Origin: DATNPH01 sp036703315
GTDB taxonomy: Bacteria > Cyanobacteriota > Cyanobacteriia > Cyanobacteriales > Coleofasciculaceae
Assembly (NCBI GenBank): GCA_036703315.1
Contig: DATNPH010000193.1
Span: 1-55,240 of the forward strand
Direction: 5' to 3'
Length of the DNA: 55,240 nt
The notes under the pieces were generated by a model that had not been told where the DNA came from, made no database searches, and saw nothing but the letters and a program-made list of their open reading frames with translations. Numbering within the stretch: the first letter of the stretch is position 1; every line of letters starts with the position of its first letter. Below, piece after piece: positions 41,678 to 51,600 of this stretch. Made by a program: the position numbers and the translations under genes.

Positions 41678-42295
41678 CTATCGGGTGTGTGAGTGAGGCT
41701 TTTGTCTTGGGCTGTTGTCCGTCATAGCGCGAGACATTTGCAAATGATCTTGGAGCCTCGGCAAAATATTGGTAGCGAAGGTTCTCACAGCTGGGTCTTC
41801 AGCTCGTTGGGCTGCATTTTGGAACAAGGTTACAGCCCTAACGTGATCTCCCTGCATTGCCTTCATGTAAGCTTGATCAAATTCTCTACCAGAAAGCTGA
41901 GCTAGTTGCGCGCTCAGTGCCTGATGCTCGGCATCCGGAGTTGTTGGAAGGGTGACATCCTTCTGACTCGCTAACTGTGAAAGTCTATTATTCGCCAGCG
42001 TATGATCCTGAATCATCTGTTGTGCGTACTGCTGCACCTCATTGCTAGCTCTAGTAGACTGCCGCAATGCGAGTTGGCTCAGTTCTACTTCCGCTAAGTT
42101 ACTCTGAGCTGCTGTAATCATGAAGGTTCTGTCTACAGCGCTGATTCTATTCGGGTCTGGTTGAGTTGCGGGTTGGTTTGTCGGATTTGCCCGCTCTGCG
42201 GGTCGGTTTGTCTGCGCTACTGCTGTGTATCCTAGAGAAGCAATAAACCCGGCTGCCAGGACAGCAGCTGTTACGGTTCCTTTCTTAATCATCAC
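41678..42295 (-). CDS. DUF4142 exported protein
   Basis: 205 residues. A signal peptide ends at GYTAVAQ; a low-complexity linker (PAERANPTNQPATQP) follows. The ferritin-like helical DUF4142 domain shows DRTFMITAAQSNLAEVELSQLA, QQYAQQMIQDHTLANNRL, FDQAYMKAMQGDHVRAVTLF and a final helix LPRLQDHLQM. Conserved His residues could bind metal, but the function is unknown. Periplasmic. Monocistronic. Confidence 0.85.
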   Translation of the reverse strand: MMIKKGTVTAAVLAAGFIASLGYTAVAQTNRPAERANPTNQPATQPDPNRISAVDRTFMITAAQSNLAEVELSQLALRQSTRASNEVQQYAQQMIQDHTLANNRLSQLASQKDVTLPTTPDAEHQALSAQLAQLSGREFDQAYMKAMQGDHVRAVTLFQNAAQRAEDPAVRTFATNILPRLQDHLQMSRAMTDNSPRQKPHSHTR

Positions 42296-42582
42296 TCAGG
42301 TTCCTTCGATCGCTTAAACTTCCTTCCATGTGTCCCCATACCTTTATTAACTACCTCTCCCTTAAGGTGTGTTTGGTGACCTTCCAAATTTTTCCAAATT
42401 TGTTGAAAAAAGCTAGTGTGGCTCCGGAGGAGCTGGCGGTAGCGACGTAAGGAAAGAAACCTCTGCTGTGCAATTGCTGACCTCTCTCCGCAATTTCTGA
42501 TTTGAAATGAACTTGTGGGGTGATCACGGCGTCAGCTATCTAGCTTAATGTAACAGAGGATACGAACTGCCTGTTTCAAACT

Positions 42583-44619
42583 ATGAAGCGATGCCTTACG
42601 GCGACGCGAGCACGCTCGCTCGTTAGCTTGACTATCAGCCTACTTTCCCTAACATCCCTCGCTCCAATTGCGCTTACTGCGCCACCGAGAACCCCTGATA
42701 AAGAAGAAACCTGTGAAATTTTAGTAGCTGGTGGTGGACTGGCAGGTGCCGCTACTGCCTATGAGGCTTTGCTAGTTGGGCGAACGGTTTGCTTGACGGA
42801 GATTACTGACTGGGTGGGTGGACAAATTTCCACTCAGGGAACCTCAGCGTTGGACGAACGAGCCACTCAGCGATCGCGTCTCTTCTATTCTCGCGGCTAC
42901 CTAGAATTGCGGGAGCGAATTAAACGCGAATACGGCGAACTCAACCCCGGAGATTGTTGGGTAAGTGAATCCTGTTTTCTTCCCCGTGACGCTAACAAAA
43001 TCCTGTCTCGCCTGTTGCAAGACGCTGCCAAACGCGGCAAAGGCACACTCAAATGGTATCCTTCCACCGTCATCAAAGAACTGAACATCAGCCCAAATGG
43101 GAAGCTGATTGAAGCAGCCATTGCAATTGAGCACAAACCGGCTGCTGGCACTCCTCCCCTCAACAGTGAACCGCTATCTCGAACCCTCGAAGATGCTTAC
43201 CGCTACGAAAACTCATCCCGCTTTGAGAAAAGGATTGTGCGCTTTGTACCCAAAGGGCAAGCGCAGGGAAATGCTCCTAACTGGTATGTTGTTGACGCCA
43301 CTGAAACCGGCGAACTTATCGCGCTAGCTGATGTTCCCTACCGCCTTGGCATTGACCCCCGCTCCTATGTAGAGCCTTCTTCCTCTAGTGCTACTGGCGA
43401 CTCTTATTGCACACAAGGCTTTACCTACACCTTTGCGATGGAAGCAACTAAGGAGCCTCAAACTCATCAGATGCCGCCATTTTATCCTCAGTATGCACCT
43501 TACTACAGCTATGAACTAGCGCGACTAGCGGACTTTGGACTGGTGTTTAGCTATCGGCGGATTTGGAGTCCTCAGAAAGGTGAAGCAACAAAGTTTGGCG
43601 GTATCAATTTCACTGCTCCCACACCAGGGGATATCTCCATGCAGAACTGGACATGGGGTAATGACTATCGCCCAGGAAGCGCCCAAGACAATCTGGTATA
43701 TACTCGCGACCAGTTGCAAGCTACTGGTCAACTATCCTCAGGAGGCTGGATGGGTGGCTTGCGTACAGAGAGCCTGCGTAAGGGTGAAGAAAACGCTTTG
43801 GGCTATTTCTATTGGCTCGTGGCTGGAACCACTGACTCTCAGCTAGGCAATGGTATCAAAAAGCCGCAACCGAATAACAAGTATTTATCTGGGTTAGATT
43901 CCCCAATGGGAACAGTACATGGGTTGTCTAAGTATCCCTATATGCGTGAAGGACGGCGGATTATCGGACGCCAGAGTTACGGCTATCCTCAAGGTTTTAG
44001 TGTCTGGGAAATCGATATTTCCCGCCGCGACTATAAGGATGATTATTACCGCCAGACGCTCACACCTCAGATGTCTCGTGAATTACGGACAGCCCTTGCT
44101 GGACTAGAAGCTGTTTCTGTCGTTGGCGGCAAGAAGTCACCCGAAGAAGTCAGAAGACGCACTCGCTCCTCTATCTATCCTGATTCTGTCGGCATTGGGC
44201 ATTATGCGATCGACTTCCATCCCTGCATGACCAAGAGTCCACCCGAAACCCCTGGTAACACAGAACGTGAGGGTGAGCGACAGGGAGCAGGTCAAGCCTA
44301 TCCCTTCCAAATTCCTCTCCGGGCGATGATACCCCAGAGAATCGACAACATGTTAGTTGCTGGAAAAAGTATTGCCACCAGTCACATTGCGGCAGCTGCC
44401 TATCGAGTGCATTCGTTTGAATGGTCATCGGGTGCAGCAGCAGGCACTACGGCAGCTTTTGCTTTAGAAAAGCAAGTAGCACCTTATCAGCTAGTCGATG
44501 AACTGCCAAAGCCAGAACCACAACTGGAAGTTTTACGGCAGAGGTTGGAAAAAAATAGCAATCCCACGGCTTTTCCAGATACCTCAATTTTTAACGAATC
44601 TTGGGACAACTGGCGCTAG
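42583..44619 (+). CDS. Exported FAD-dependent oxidoreductase
   Basis: 678 residues. A signal peptide ends near PIALTAPP. The FAD-binding Rossmann motif is ILVAGGGLAGAATAYEALLVGRTVCLTE, followed by DWVGGQISTQGTSALDE. The C-terminal FAD motif is MLVAGKSIATSHIAAAAYRVHSFEWS. It belongs to the FAD_oxidored family seen in cyanobacteria; the substrate is unknown. A short hydrophilic insert (GNTEREGERQGAGQ) near residue 565 is encoded by a purine-rich stretch. Monocistronic. Confidence 0.85.
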   Translation: MKRCLTATRARSLVSLTISLLSLTSLAPIALTAPPRTPDKEETCEILVAGGGLAGAATAYEALLVGRTVCLTEITDWVGGQISTQGTSALDERATQRSRLFYSRGYLELRERIKREYGELNPGDCWVSESCFLPRDANKILSRLLQDAAKRGKGTLKWYPSTVIKELNISPNGKLIEAAIAIEHKPAAGTPPLNSEPLSRTLEDAYRYENSSRFEKRIVRFVPKGQAQGNAPNWYVVDATETGELIALADVPYRLGIDPRSYVEPSSSSATGDSYCTQGFTYTFAMEATKEPQTHQMPPFYPQYAPYYSYELARLADFGLVFSYRRIWSPQKGEATKFGGINFTAPTPGDISMQNWTWGNDYRPGSAQDNLVYTRDQLQATGQLSSGGWMGGLRTESLRKGEENALGYFYWLVAGTTDSQLGNGIKKPQPNNKYLSGLDSPMGTVHGLSKYPYMREGRRIIGRQSYGYPQGFSVWEIDISRRDYKDDYYRQTLTPQMSRELRTALAGLEAVSVVGGKKSPEEVRRRTRSSIYPDSVGIGHYAIDFHPCMTKSPPETPGNTEREGERQGAGQAYPFQIPLRAMIPQRIDNMLVAGKSIATSHIAAAAYRVHSFEWSSGAAAGTTAAFALEKQVAPYQLVDELPKPEPQLEVLRQRLEKNSNPTAFPDTSIFNESWDNWR

Positions 44620-44843
44620 TGCAGTTTAGGGACTAGAGCATCGATTCAGTATTGACGCCCTATCGGGTCTTGAAAGGATGAGGGAGATCAGGGAGCTGGG
44701 GGAGATAAATCCTGTGTCTTCCCTATCTTTCCTACCTCCCTAACCTCTGCTCCAAAGGAGCTGGTCACAAAAGGTCAACAGGTATGTAAACTAGAGGGAC
44801 AGACCAGTTGTTAATTTTGTATAAATTATTTTAGTAGACTCTT

Positions 44844-45170
44844 ATGACTATGGTAATTTCAGCAGCTTATCAAGCGGCATCAGCTTCGCCAGTAAAAGCT
44901 CCTGAACGATCTAGTCAAGTTACCCAGAAGCCCTATCCGAACTACAAGGTGATTGTGCTGAACGATGACATCAATACGTTTCAGCACGTTCATGACTGCT
45001 TAGTGAAGTATGTACCTGGGATGACGAGCGATCGCGCCTGGGAACTCACCAATCAGATTCACAACGAAGGTCAAGCCATTGTTTGGGTTGGGCCTCATGA
45101 ACAAGCAGAACTATACCACCAACAGCTGAGTCGTGCTGGTTTAACAATGGCTCCCTTGGAGGCGGCATAA
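44844..45170 (+). CDS. clpS: ATP-dependent Clp protease adaptor ClpS
   Basis: 108 residues. Adaptor core: PYPNYKVIVLNDDINTFQHVHDCLVKYVPGMT, ending YHQQLSRAGLTMAPLEAA. The NDD..T motif and the hydrophobic pocket residues recognise N-degron substrates for ClpA/ClpC. The N-terminal 30 residues are a flexible tail. A DUF2103 gene begins 4 bp after its stop, likely co-transcribed. Confidence 0.93.
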   Translation: MTMVISAAYQAASASPVKAPERSSQVTQKPYPNYKVIVLNDDINTFQHVHDCLVKYVPGMTSDRAWELTNQIHNEGQAIVWVGPHEQAELYHQQLSRAGLTMAPLEAA

Positions 45171-45174
45171 CTCT

Positions 45175-45468
45175 ATGAGCAATCCTAACGGCGGTAGACT
45201 GGTTTGGAATCACTCGACTCACCTTCCGGGTCTGATCCCAATTCTTGAACGACTTACTGGCTACACTGGGATCCGAACCATTACACCCGCCGTGATTGGA
45301 CGTGCTAAAAGTCATCGCCCTCGGTTGGAATTAAAAGTGTCTGTACCAATTCGTGGGGGGTTTAAAGTAATTGCCAGGGTTGGGAAAACCGTTCAAGAGG
45401 TGTTTATCCTCACGAATTTGAGTAAGAAAGAATTAGAGGACGCGATCGCACAAATCCTAAACCGTTGA
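45175..45468 (+). CDS. DUF2103 protein
   Basis: 97 residues. RLVWNHSTHLPGLIPILERL, then RTITPAVIGRAKSHRPRLELKV and the C-terminal SKKELEDAIAQIL match the DUF2103 family, described as predicted metal-binding. Co-transcribed with clpS (4-bp gap). Confidence 0.75.
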   Translation: MSNPNGGRLVWNHSTHLPGLIPILERLTGYTGIRTITPAVIGRAKSHRPRLELKVSVPIRGGFKVIARVGKTVQEVFILTNLSKKELEDAIAQILNR

Positions 45469-45501
45469 CCCGAACAACATTTGGTAAACCTACCATCAGG
45501 C

Positions 45502-46392
45502 TTAAGCCGGCAATGCTACACTCCGAAGATCAAATGTTTTGAGCATTTCTAAGAATGCAAAGACGGCTGGAACATGAAGGGCTTCAGACAGGACGGCAAC
45601 ACCAATGACTCTCTCTACGGGTACTGGCAAACTGTACACAGACAACTCTTGCGGAATTGGCTCAGCCGCAAGACGAGGGAGAATTGCAGCCCCTAGTCCC
45701 TGAACAACCATGCCGACAATGGTTGAGTCTTCTTGAATATCACAAGCCGTATTCATAGAGAGGCTTAGGCTCATCAAGTGGTTATGGAGCATGCGTCCAC
45801 AGGGTAAACAGGGTAGCAACACCAACGAGTAAGCGGCTAAGTCTTCCCAAGTAATTCGAGCTTTCTTAACAGTTGTAGTCGGCGGTAGCAAAGCAACATA
45901 CTCATCCCGCAGAATTTCCCACACCTCAAATTCATCGCTAGTGGGTAGGTAGGTAATACCAATATCAGCACGACCCTCACGTAAGGTCTGCTCGATGTCA
46001 AGGTAGTCAGGTCGCTCTATAATCGTCACGGTCACTCCTGGAAAGCGATCGCGAAACTTAGCAATCACCTTTGGCAGCAAATGAGTTGCCACACTGCGAA
46101 ATGAGGCAATCCGTACCTGACCTCCCTGTAAACCTTTTTGCAAGTTGGCTGCCTTGTGCATCATCTCCAGATGTTGCAGTGCCTGACGAGCATGATGTAA
46201 AATCTGCTCTCCGGCTGGAGTTAGCACAGCTCCATAACGACCTCTGGCAAACAGAGGCACACCGAGTTCCCTTTCCAGTGTAGCGATCGCATGGCTAATA
46301 GCAGACTGGGAAAGATTCAGTTCCAGTGCTGCCTCACTAAAGTTGCCATGCTTGGCAACTGCAACTACGGCTCGAAGTTGGGAGAGCTTCAT
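45502..46392 (-). CDS. LysR-family transcriptional regulator
   Basis: 296 residues. N-terminal winged helix-turn-helix (SEAALELNLSQSAISHAIATLERELGVPLF), linker helix, and periplasmic-binding-like effector domain (GQVRIASFRSVATHLLP, then GRADIGITYLP). The effector is unknown. It is divergent from a glutathione transferase gene 265 bp away, the usual arrangement for a LysR regulator and its target. Confidence 0.92.
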   Translation of the reverse strand: MKLSQLRAVVAVAKHGNFSEAALELNLSQSAISHAIATLERELGVPLFARGRYGAVLTPAGEQILHHARQALQHLEMMHKAANLQKGLQGGQVRIASFRSVATHLLPKVIAKFRDRFPGVTVTIIERPDYLDIEQTLREGRADIGITYLPTSDEFEVWEILRDEYVALLPPTTTVKKARITWEDLAAYSLVLLPCLPCGRMLHNHLMSLSLSMNTACDIQEDSTIVGMVVQGLGAAILPRLAAEPIPQELSVYSLPVPVERVIGVAVLSEALHVPAVFAFLEMLKTFDLRSVALPA

Positions 46393-46657
46393 CTTTCCTT
46401 TGACAATTTAGCGACTAGAGGACAAGCCAATCGTGATTGGCTTGTCCCTAATAAAATTACACCACTACCGATTGATATCTATCAATCCCATAAATAGATG
46501 CCATACAAGCCATGATTTGATTGCTCACTGAGGCATTGCTAATGTACTCGTAACCGAATCCATTCAGGAATGCGTCCGTGAAAGATTCCTTAGTGGCTCA
46601 AATCAGAAGAAACAGAATTAATTGCCACATCAACTGAACTTGTATTGTTAGCTCACT

Positions 46658-47311
46658 ATGACAAAGCTTACTCTTGTAATTGGCAATAAGAACTATTCAT
46701 CCTGGTCACTCCGCCCTTGGCTGGCAATGAGGCAATTCGGTTTAGATTTCGATGAAGTTCGTATTGCTCTCTACACCCCAGACTCTCCCGCAAAGATTCG
46801 GCAATATTCCCCATCGGGGAAAGTACCTGTTCTTCTGGACAAGACTCTAACCATCTGGGATTCTCTTGCTATTTGCGAATATCTGGCTGAACAATTCTCT
46901 ACCATCCACTGGTGGTCGAAAGATAGAACAAAACGAGCGATCAATCGCTCCATTAGTGCTGAGATGCACTCAGGCTTTCAAAGCCTGCGTCAGAATATGC
47001 CTATGAACTGTCGTGCTAGACTCCCTGGCAAAGGCATGGCACCTGGAGTACAAGAAGACATTCAGCGAATTACTGCAATCTGGCGAGACTGCCGTCAAAA
47101 CTTTGGTGCTGGTGGCGATATGTTGTTCGGTGAGTTCACGATCGCAGATGCTATGTTTGCACCAGTCGCTCTGCGGTTCATCACGTATGATGTCCAGTTA
47201 GACTCTGTTTCGAGAAATTATGTTGAGGCAATTTTGTCACTTCCGGCATTGCAGGAATGGATTCAAGCCGCAGAGACTGAGCCAGAAAGTATACCTAGCT
47301 TCACTCTTTAG
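46658..47311 (+). CDS. Glutathione S-transferase-like protein
   Basis: 217 residues. Thioredoxin-like N-terminal domain (LVIGNKNYSSWSLRPWLAMRQFGLDFDE) with Ser in the catalytic loop, the glutathione-binding PSGKVPVLLD and DSLAICEYLAE, then an all-helical C-terminal domain ending in TIADAMFAPVALRF. Substrate unknown; probably detoxification of electrophiles. A target of the divergent LysR regulator is likely by position. Confidence 0.88.
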   Translation: MTKLTLVIGNKNYSSWSLRPWLAMRQFGLDFDEVRIALYTPDSPAKIRQYSPSGKVPVLLDKTLTIWDSLAICEYLAEQFSTIHWWSKDRTKRAINRSISAEMHSGFQSLRQNMPMNCRARLPGKGMAPGVQEDIQRITAIWRDCRQNFGAGGDMLFGEFTIADAMFAPVALRFITYDVQLDSVSRNYVEAILSLPALQEWIQAAETEPESIPSFTL

Positions 47312-47367
47312 TTTCGAGGGACTAAGGCTGAACAAAAGATGTCTATATCTGTTGAATTTACTTCCAA

Positions 47368-47772
47368 CTACTCCCAACCTAAATTTTGCCTCATTGATCT
47401 GAAAACCCATACAGGGTCTTCGTCTAAAATTGAACACTTCACCTCAATTGAATCTAATTCACTTGACTTGAGAATTAGCTCAATTAAACTTTTGAAAGAA
47501 GTGGAACACATTGGAGGTACATAAACCTCATCAATGAGTGTTTTTAAATCAATATTAATAAGTCTTCCAGAACATTTCCTACTTCGAGCATTGGCAAGAA
47601 GCTCCAGATAGTCGCTTCCATCAGTTTGATTCGGTAGCTCGTGAAACATTGCTCTTAATTCCTGTTCATGCTTAAACGATGACCTCTTATAAATGAAAGG
47701 TCTAATCAAACAGTAGACATTGTTATTGGTTCTAGCAATTAACCCACTAAGGTGGGCAGTGAACCCCCACAA
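47368..47772 (-). pseudogene. DUF2971-like protein, C-terminal fragment
   Basis: 134 codons. IRPFIYKRSSFKHEQELRAMF, then GRLINIDLKTLIDEVYVPP and ELDSIEVKCSILDEDPVW resemble the C-terminal half of DUF2971 family proteins (YKR.SFEHE.E.R). The N-terminal half is missing and the first 25 residues look unrelated. The family is often found in accessory regions. Probably a truncated gene. Confidence 0.4.
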
Positions 47773-47982
47773 TCAGCTTGGTTGTCAAAGCTCCTTGATT
47801 TAGTCACAGTTCCTTGATTTAGACGTAATCTCATTCTTTTGAAAACTACCCAGCCGACTCAAGAACGAATTATCTCCACGACATCGTAGATATCGTGATC
47901 GTTCTCGGCATAGGATTGGCAGTAAGCGGTCTGCTGAGCCAAGCCAAGGTTTCCCTAGAGACTCAAATAGAGTTGTGACAGC

Positions 47983-48483
47983 TTAACATTCATCGCCAAC
48001 TGCTTCACATGCACCAATGCTCACCCAGGTACTGGAACCATCTGCCCAGTGTTCTTTCTTCCAGATGGGGGCGTTGTGCTTCAATGTATCAATTGCATAT
48101 TTACAAGCTTCAAACGCTTCTGAGCGATGGGGACATCCAACGGCTACAAGGACGCTAATGTCTCCAATTTGTAATCGACCTGTACGATGATGAATGACCA
48201 CCCGATTGACATCGAGCCATCTTTGACGGATGTCAGCAGCAATTGCGCTGAATACGCGCACAACCATCGGTTCATAGGCTTGATACTCCAGTGCTACTAC
48301 TGGCTTGCCATCAGTTTGATTTCGTACAGTGCCGCTCATTACGACTACGGCCCCGTTCGCTGGATCATCGGCTAAGGTATAGATCTCAGCCAACGATAAG
48401 GGTGCAAAGGTAATCAAAAAGCTATCTCCAGCATGCTGTTTTGTTGGAGAAGTAAAAGACATTGTTAACCCTGAATTCATCAC
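47983..48483 (-). CDS. moaE: Molybdopterin synthase catalytic subunit MoaE
   Basis: 166 residues; an internal Met at residue 8 may be the true start (MSFTSPTK). Motifs: GAVVVMSGTVRNQTDGKPVVALEYQAYEPM, VVIHHRTGRLQIGDISVLVAVGCPHRSEAFEACKYAID and the catalytic-lysine region LKHNAPIWKKEHW. It transfers sulphur with MoaD to precursor Z to make molybdopterin. moaD is not adjacent. Supplies cofactor for enzymes such as the oxidoreductase at 4407-6635. Confidence 0.94.
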   Translation of the reverse strand: MMNSGLTMSFTSPTKQHAGDSFLITFAPLSLAEIYTLADDPANGAVVVMSGTVRNQTDGKPVVALEYQAYEPMVVRVFSAIAADIRQRWLDVNRVVIHHRTGRLQIGDISVLVAVGCPHRSEAFEACKYAIDTLKHNAPIWKKEHWADGSSTWVSIGACEAVGDEC

Positions 48484-48648
48484 AGTTTCAGCCTTGTTGT
48501 AGAAGGTCTGGATCTATTGTGTTTGATTGGGCAGTACTAGTGTTTATCTAATTAGAGGTAAGCTCTAAAAAACGTTAAAATGAGAATCTAATATTATGCC
48601 ATTTAAATATAAGTAAAAGCTACCATAGAGAGAATAGATTTTTAAATA

Positions 48649-51600
48649 ATGACAGCTGCACTGCCGGATGATGAACTAAAATGGCTTAAGGCTCTTGGCC
48701 AGTACCAAATTCTCGAAACATCTCCTGAAGAAGCGTTTGACGATTTCACACGTTTAGCGGCACAAATTTGTGAAACGCCAACTGCCTTGATAACGCTGAT
48801 TGATAACAATCGGCAAAAGTTTAAGTCAAAATTTGGTTTAACAGTTACAGAATCTATCGGCGAAATCCCCTTCTGCGCCCATACCATCCGGCAAAATGAA
48901 GTATTAGTCGTACAAGATGCTCTAGTTGACGAACGGTTTGCCACTAACCCTATAGTAATCTCTGACCCCCGGATTCGTTTTTACGCAGGTGTCCCCCTAA
49001 TTACACCTCAAGGATATGCACTAGGAACACTCTGCGTAATTGACTATTTACCACGGGAACTCAAGCCCCAGCAGTTAGAAGCCTTACAAACCTTAAGTCG
49101 TCAGATAGTTACCCAACTTGAGCTACGCCGGAATTTAGCCGAGTTAGAGCACGTTAAGCAAGAGAGTAAGCAGCTAGAAGCGAAGCTGAAGCTTCAGCAG
49201 CAAGAACTCCTCGATTTCTTTGAAAACGGCACGGTTGGTCTACATTGGGTCGATGCGAACGGAATCATCCTGTGGGTCAATCAAGCAGAGCTAGATCTTC
49301 TGGGTTACTCTCGCGAGGAGTATATTGGTCAACCTATTACTAAGTTTCACGCTGACCAAGCCGTGATCGATGATATTCTCCAAAGACTTGCCGCGAACGA
49401 AACGCTACAAAACTACGAGGCGAAGCTCTTGTGCAAGGATGGCTCGATCCGATATGTACTCATCAACTCTAACGTCCTGTGGGAGGATGGCAAGTTTAGC
49501 CACACGCGCTGCTTTACTCATGACATCACTGAGCGCAAGCGTACCGAGGAGGCGGTGCAGCAAACGGCTAAAGAAAACTGGTTACTTGTTCGTGCGATCG
49601 CTTCAGTCTCTGATGGAGTTTTAATTAGTGATCCAAACCAACCGGACAACCCAATCATTTACTCAAACCCTGCCTTTTCGCGGATCACTGGATATCCACT
49701 AGAGGAGATTGTTGGGCGTAACTGGCGCTTTTTACAAGGTTCTGGCACAGATCCACAAACAACGGCATACATTCGTTTTTGCCTTACCCAGCACCAAGAG
49801 GTGAAAGCAACACTGCTCAACTATCGAAAAGATGGTCAGCCCTTCTGGAACGAATTGAAAATCTCTCCAGTATTCTCAAATGAAGGAGATTTACTCTACT
49901 TTGTTGGCATTGTGACAGATATCACCGAGCGTCAGCAGGCAGAAGAAGAGCGTGATCGCTTCTTTACCCTCTCGCTCGATATGCTGTGTATCGCCGATGT
50001 TGATGGCTATTTCAAACGCTTAAACCTAGCATGGTCAAAAACATTAGGTTATACCAACGAGGAACTCCAAAGCAGACCATTTCTTGATTTTGTGCATCCT
50101 GAAGACAGAACTAAAACCCTTGCCGAAGTCGAGAAACTTTCTATCGGCGAACCCACCATCTACTTTGAGAATCGCTATCGCGCTTTTGATGGTTCCTATA
50201 AGTGGTTAGCCTGGACAGCCGTTTCCGTTATTGACGAAGGTTTAATCTATGCTACAGCTCGGGACATCACTCCCCTTAAGCAGGCTGAGCAAGAGCGTAT
50301 CCAACTTTTGCAACGAGAGCAGCTAGCTCATAACCGTAGCAAGAATATTCTAGAAAGTATTACTGATGCCTTCTTTAGTGTGGATCAACAGTGGCGATTC
50401 ACCTACTTAAACCCACAAGCAGAGCGCCTTTTGCACAGAACCCAAGAAGAACTTCTCGGCAAGAGCTTATGGGATGAGTTTCCACAAGCCATTACTTCTA
50501 GATTTTACCAGGAGTATCACACAGCTGTATCTCAACAGGTCAGTGTCGAATTTGAAGAGTTCTATTCGCCACTCAACATCTGGTTTACTGTTCATGCCTA
50601 TCCCTCTAAAAGCGGCTTGTCTGTTTATTTTAATGACATCAGTAAGCGCAAGCAGGCGGAAGAGGCACTGCGACAAAGCGAAGAGCGGTTCCGGCTCTTG
50701 GCGGAGAACTCTACTGATATGATTACTCAGCACACTCCAGACGGAATCTACCTCTACGCCTCGCCCGCCTGCTGCACCCTCTTAGGCTATTCTCCGGAAG
50801 AACTAATTGGGAATTGTGCCTATGATTTTTTCCATCCAGACGATTTAGCTCTAATTCGCGAAAGTCACGCCGCTATCTTAGCGTTACCAGATACATACAC
50901 TCTTACCTACCGTATTCGCTGCAAGGATGGTGATTACATCTGGTTCGAAACAACCTGCCGAACAGTACGAGACTCCGAAACCGATGATGTTCTAGAAATT
51001 CATACTGCCTCTCGTGATATCACTCAACGTAAGCAGACGGAGCAGAAACTCTCTGAACAAGCGGCTCTTCTCAATGTTGCAGCCGATGCGATTATTGTTC
51101 AAGATTTAGATAGCAAAATTTCGTTCTGGAACAAAGGTGCCGAGAGACTTTTCGGCTGGAAAGCTGAGGACGTGATCGGAAAGGCAGCGTCAAAGCTTTT
51201 ATATAGGGACGCCTCTCCTTACTATGAGGATGTCCAGGAAAAGCTGATTGAGAAAGGTGAATGGCAGGGGGAATTGCATCACCTGACAAAGGACGGCAAG
51301 AAAGTTATCGTCGAAAGTCATTGGACACTAGTTCACGATGAAGCTGAGCAGCCCAAATCTATTCTCGTTGTGAATACTGATATCACAGAAAAGAAACAGC
51401 TCGAAAAGCAGTTTCTACGCGCCCAGCGAATGGAGAGTATCGGTACATTAGCTGGTGGTATTGCCCATGATTTAAACAATGTGCTTGCCCCTATTCTGAT
51501 GGCGGTTCAATTGTTAGAACTCACAGTCCTTGATGAGCGCTCTCAGGAGTGGCTCCAAATTTTAGAAACTAACGCCAAACGGGGTGCAGATTTAGTCAAA

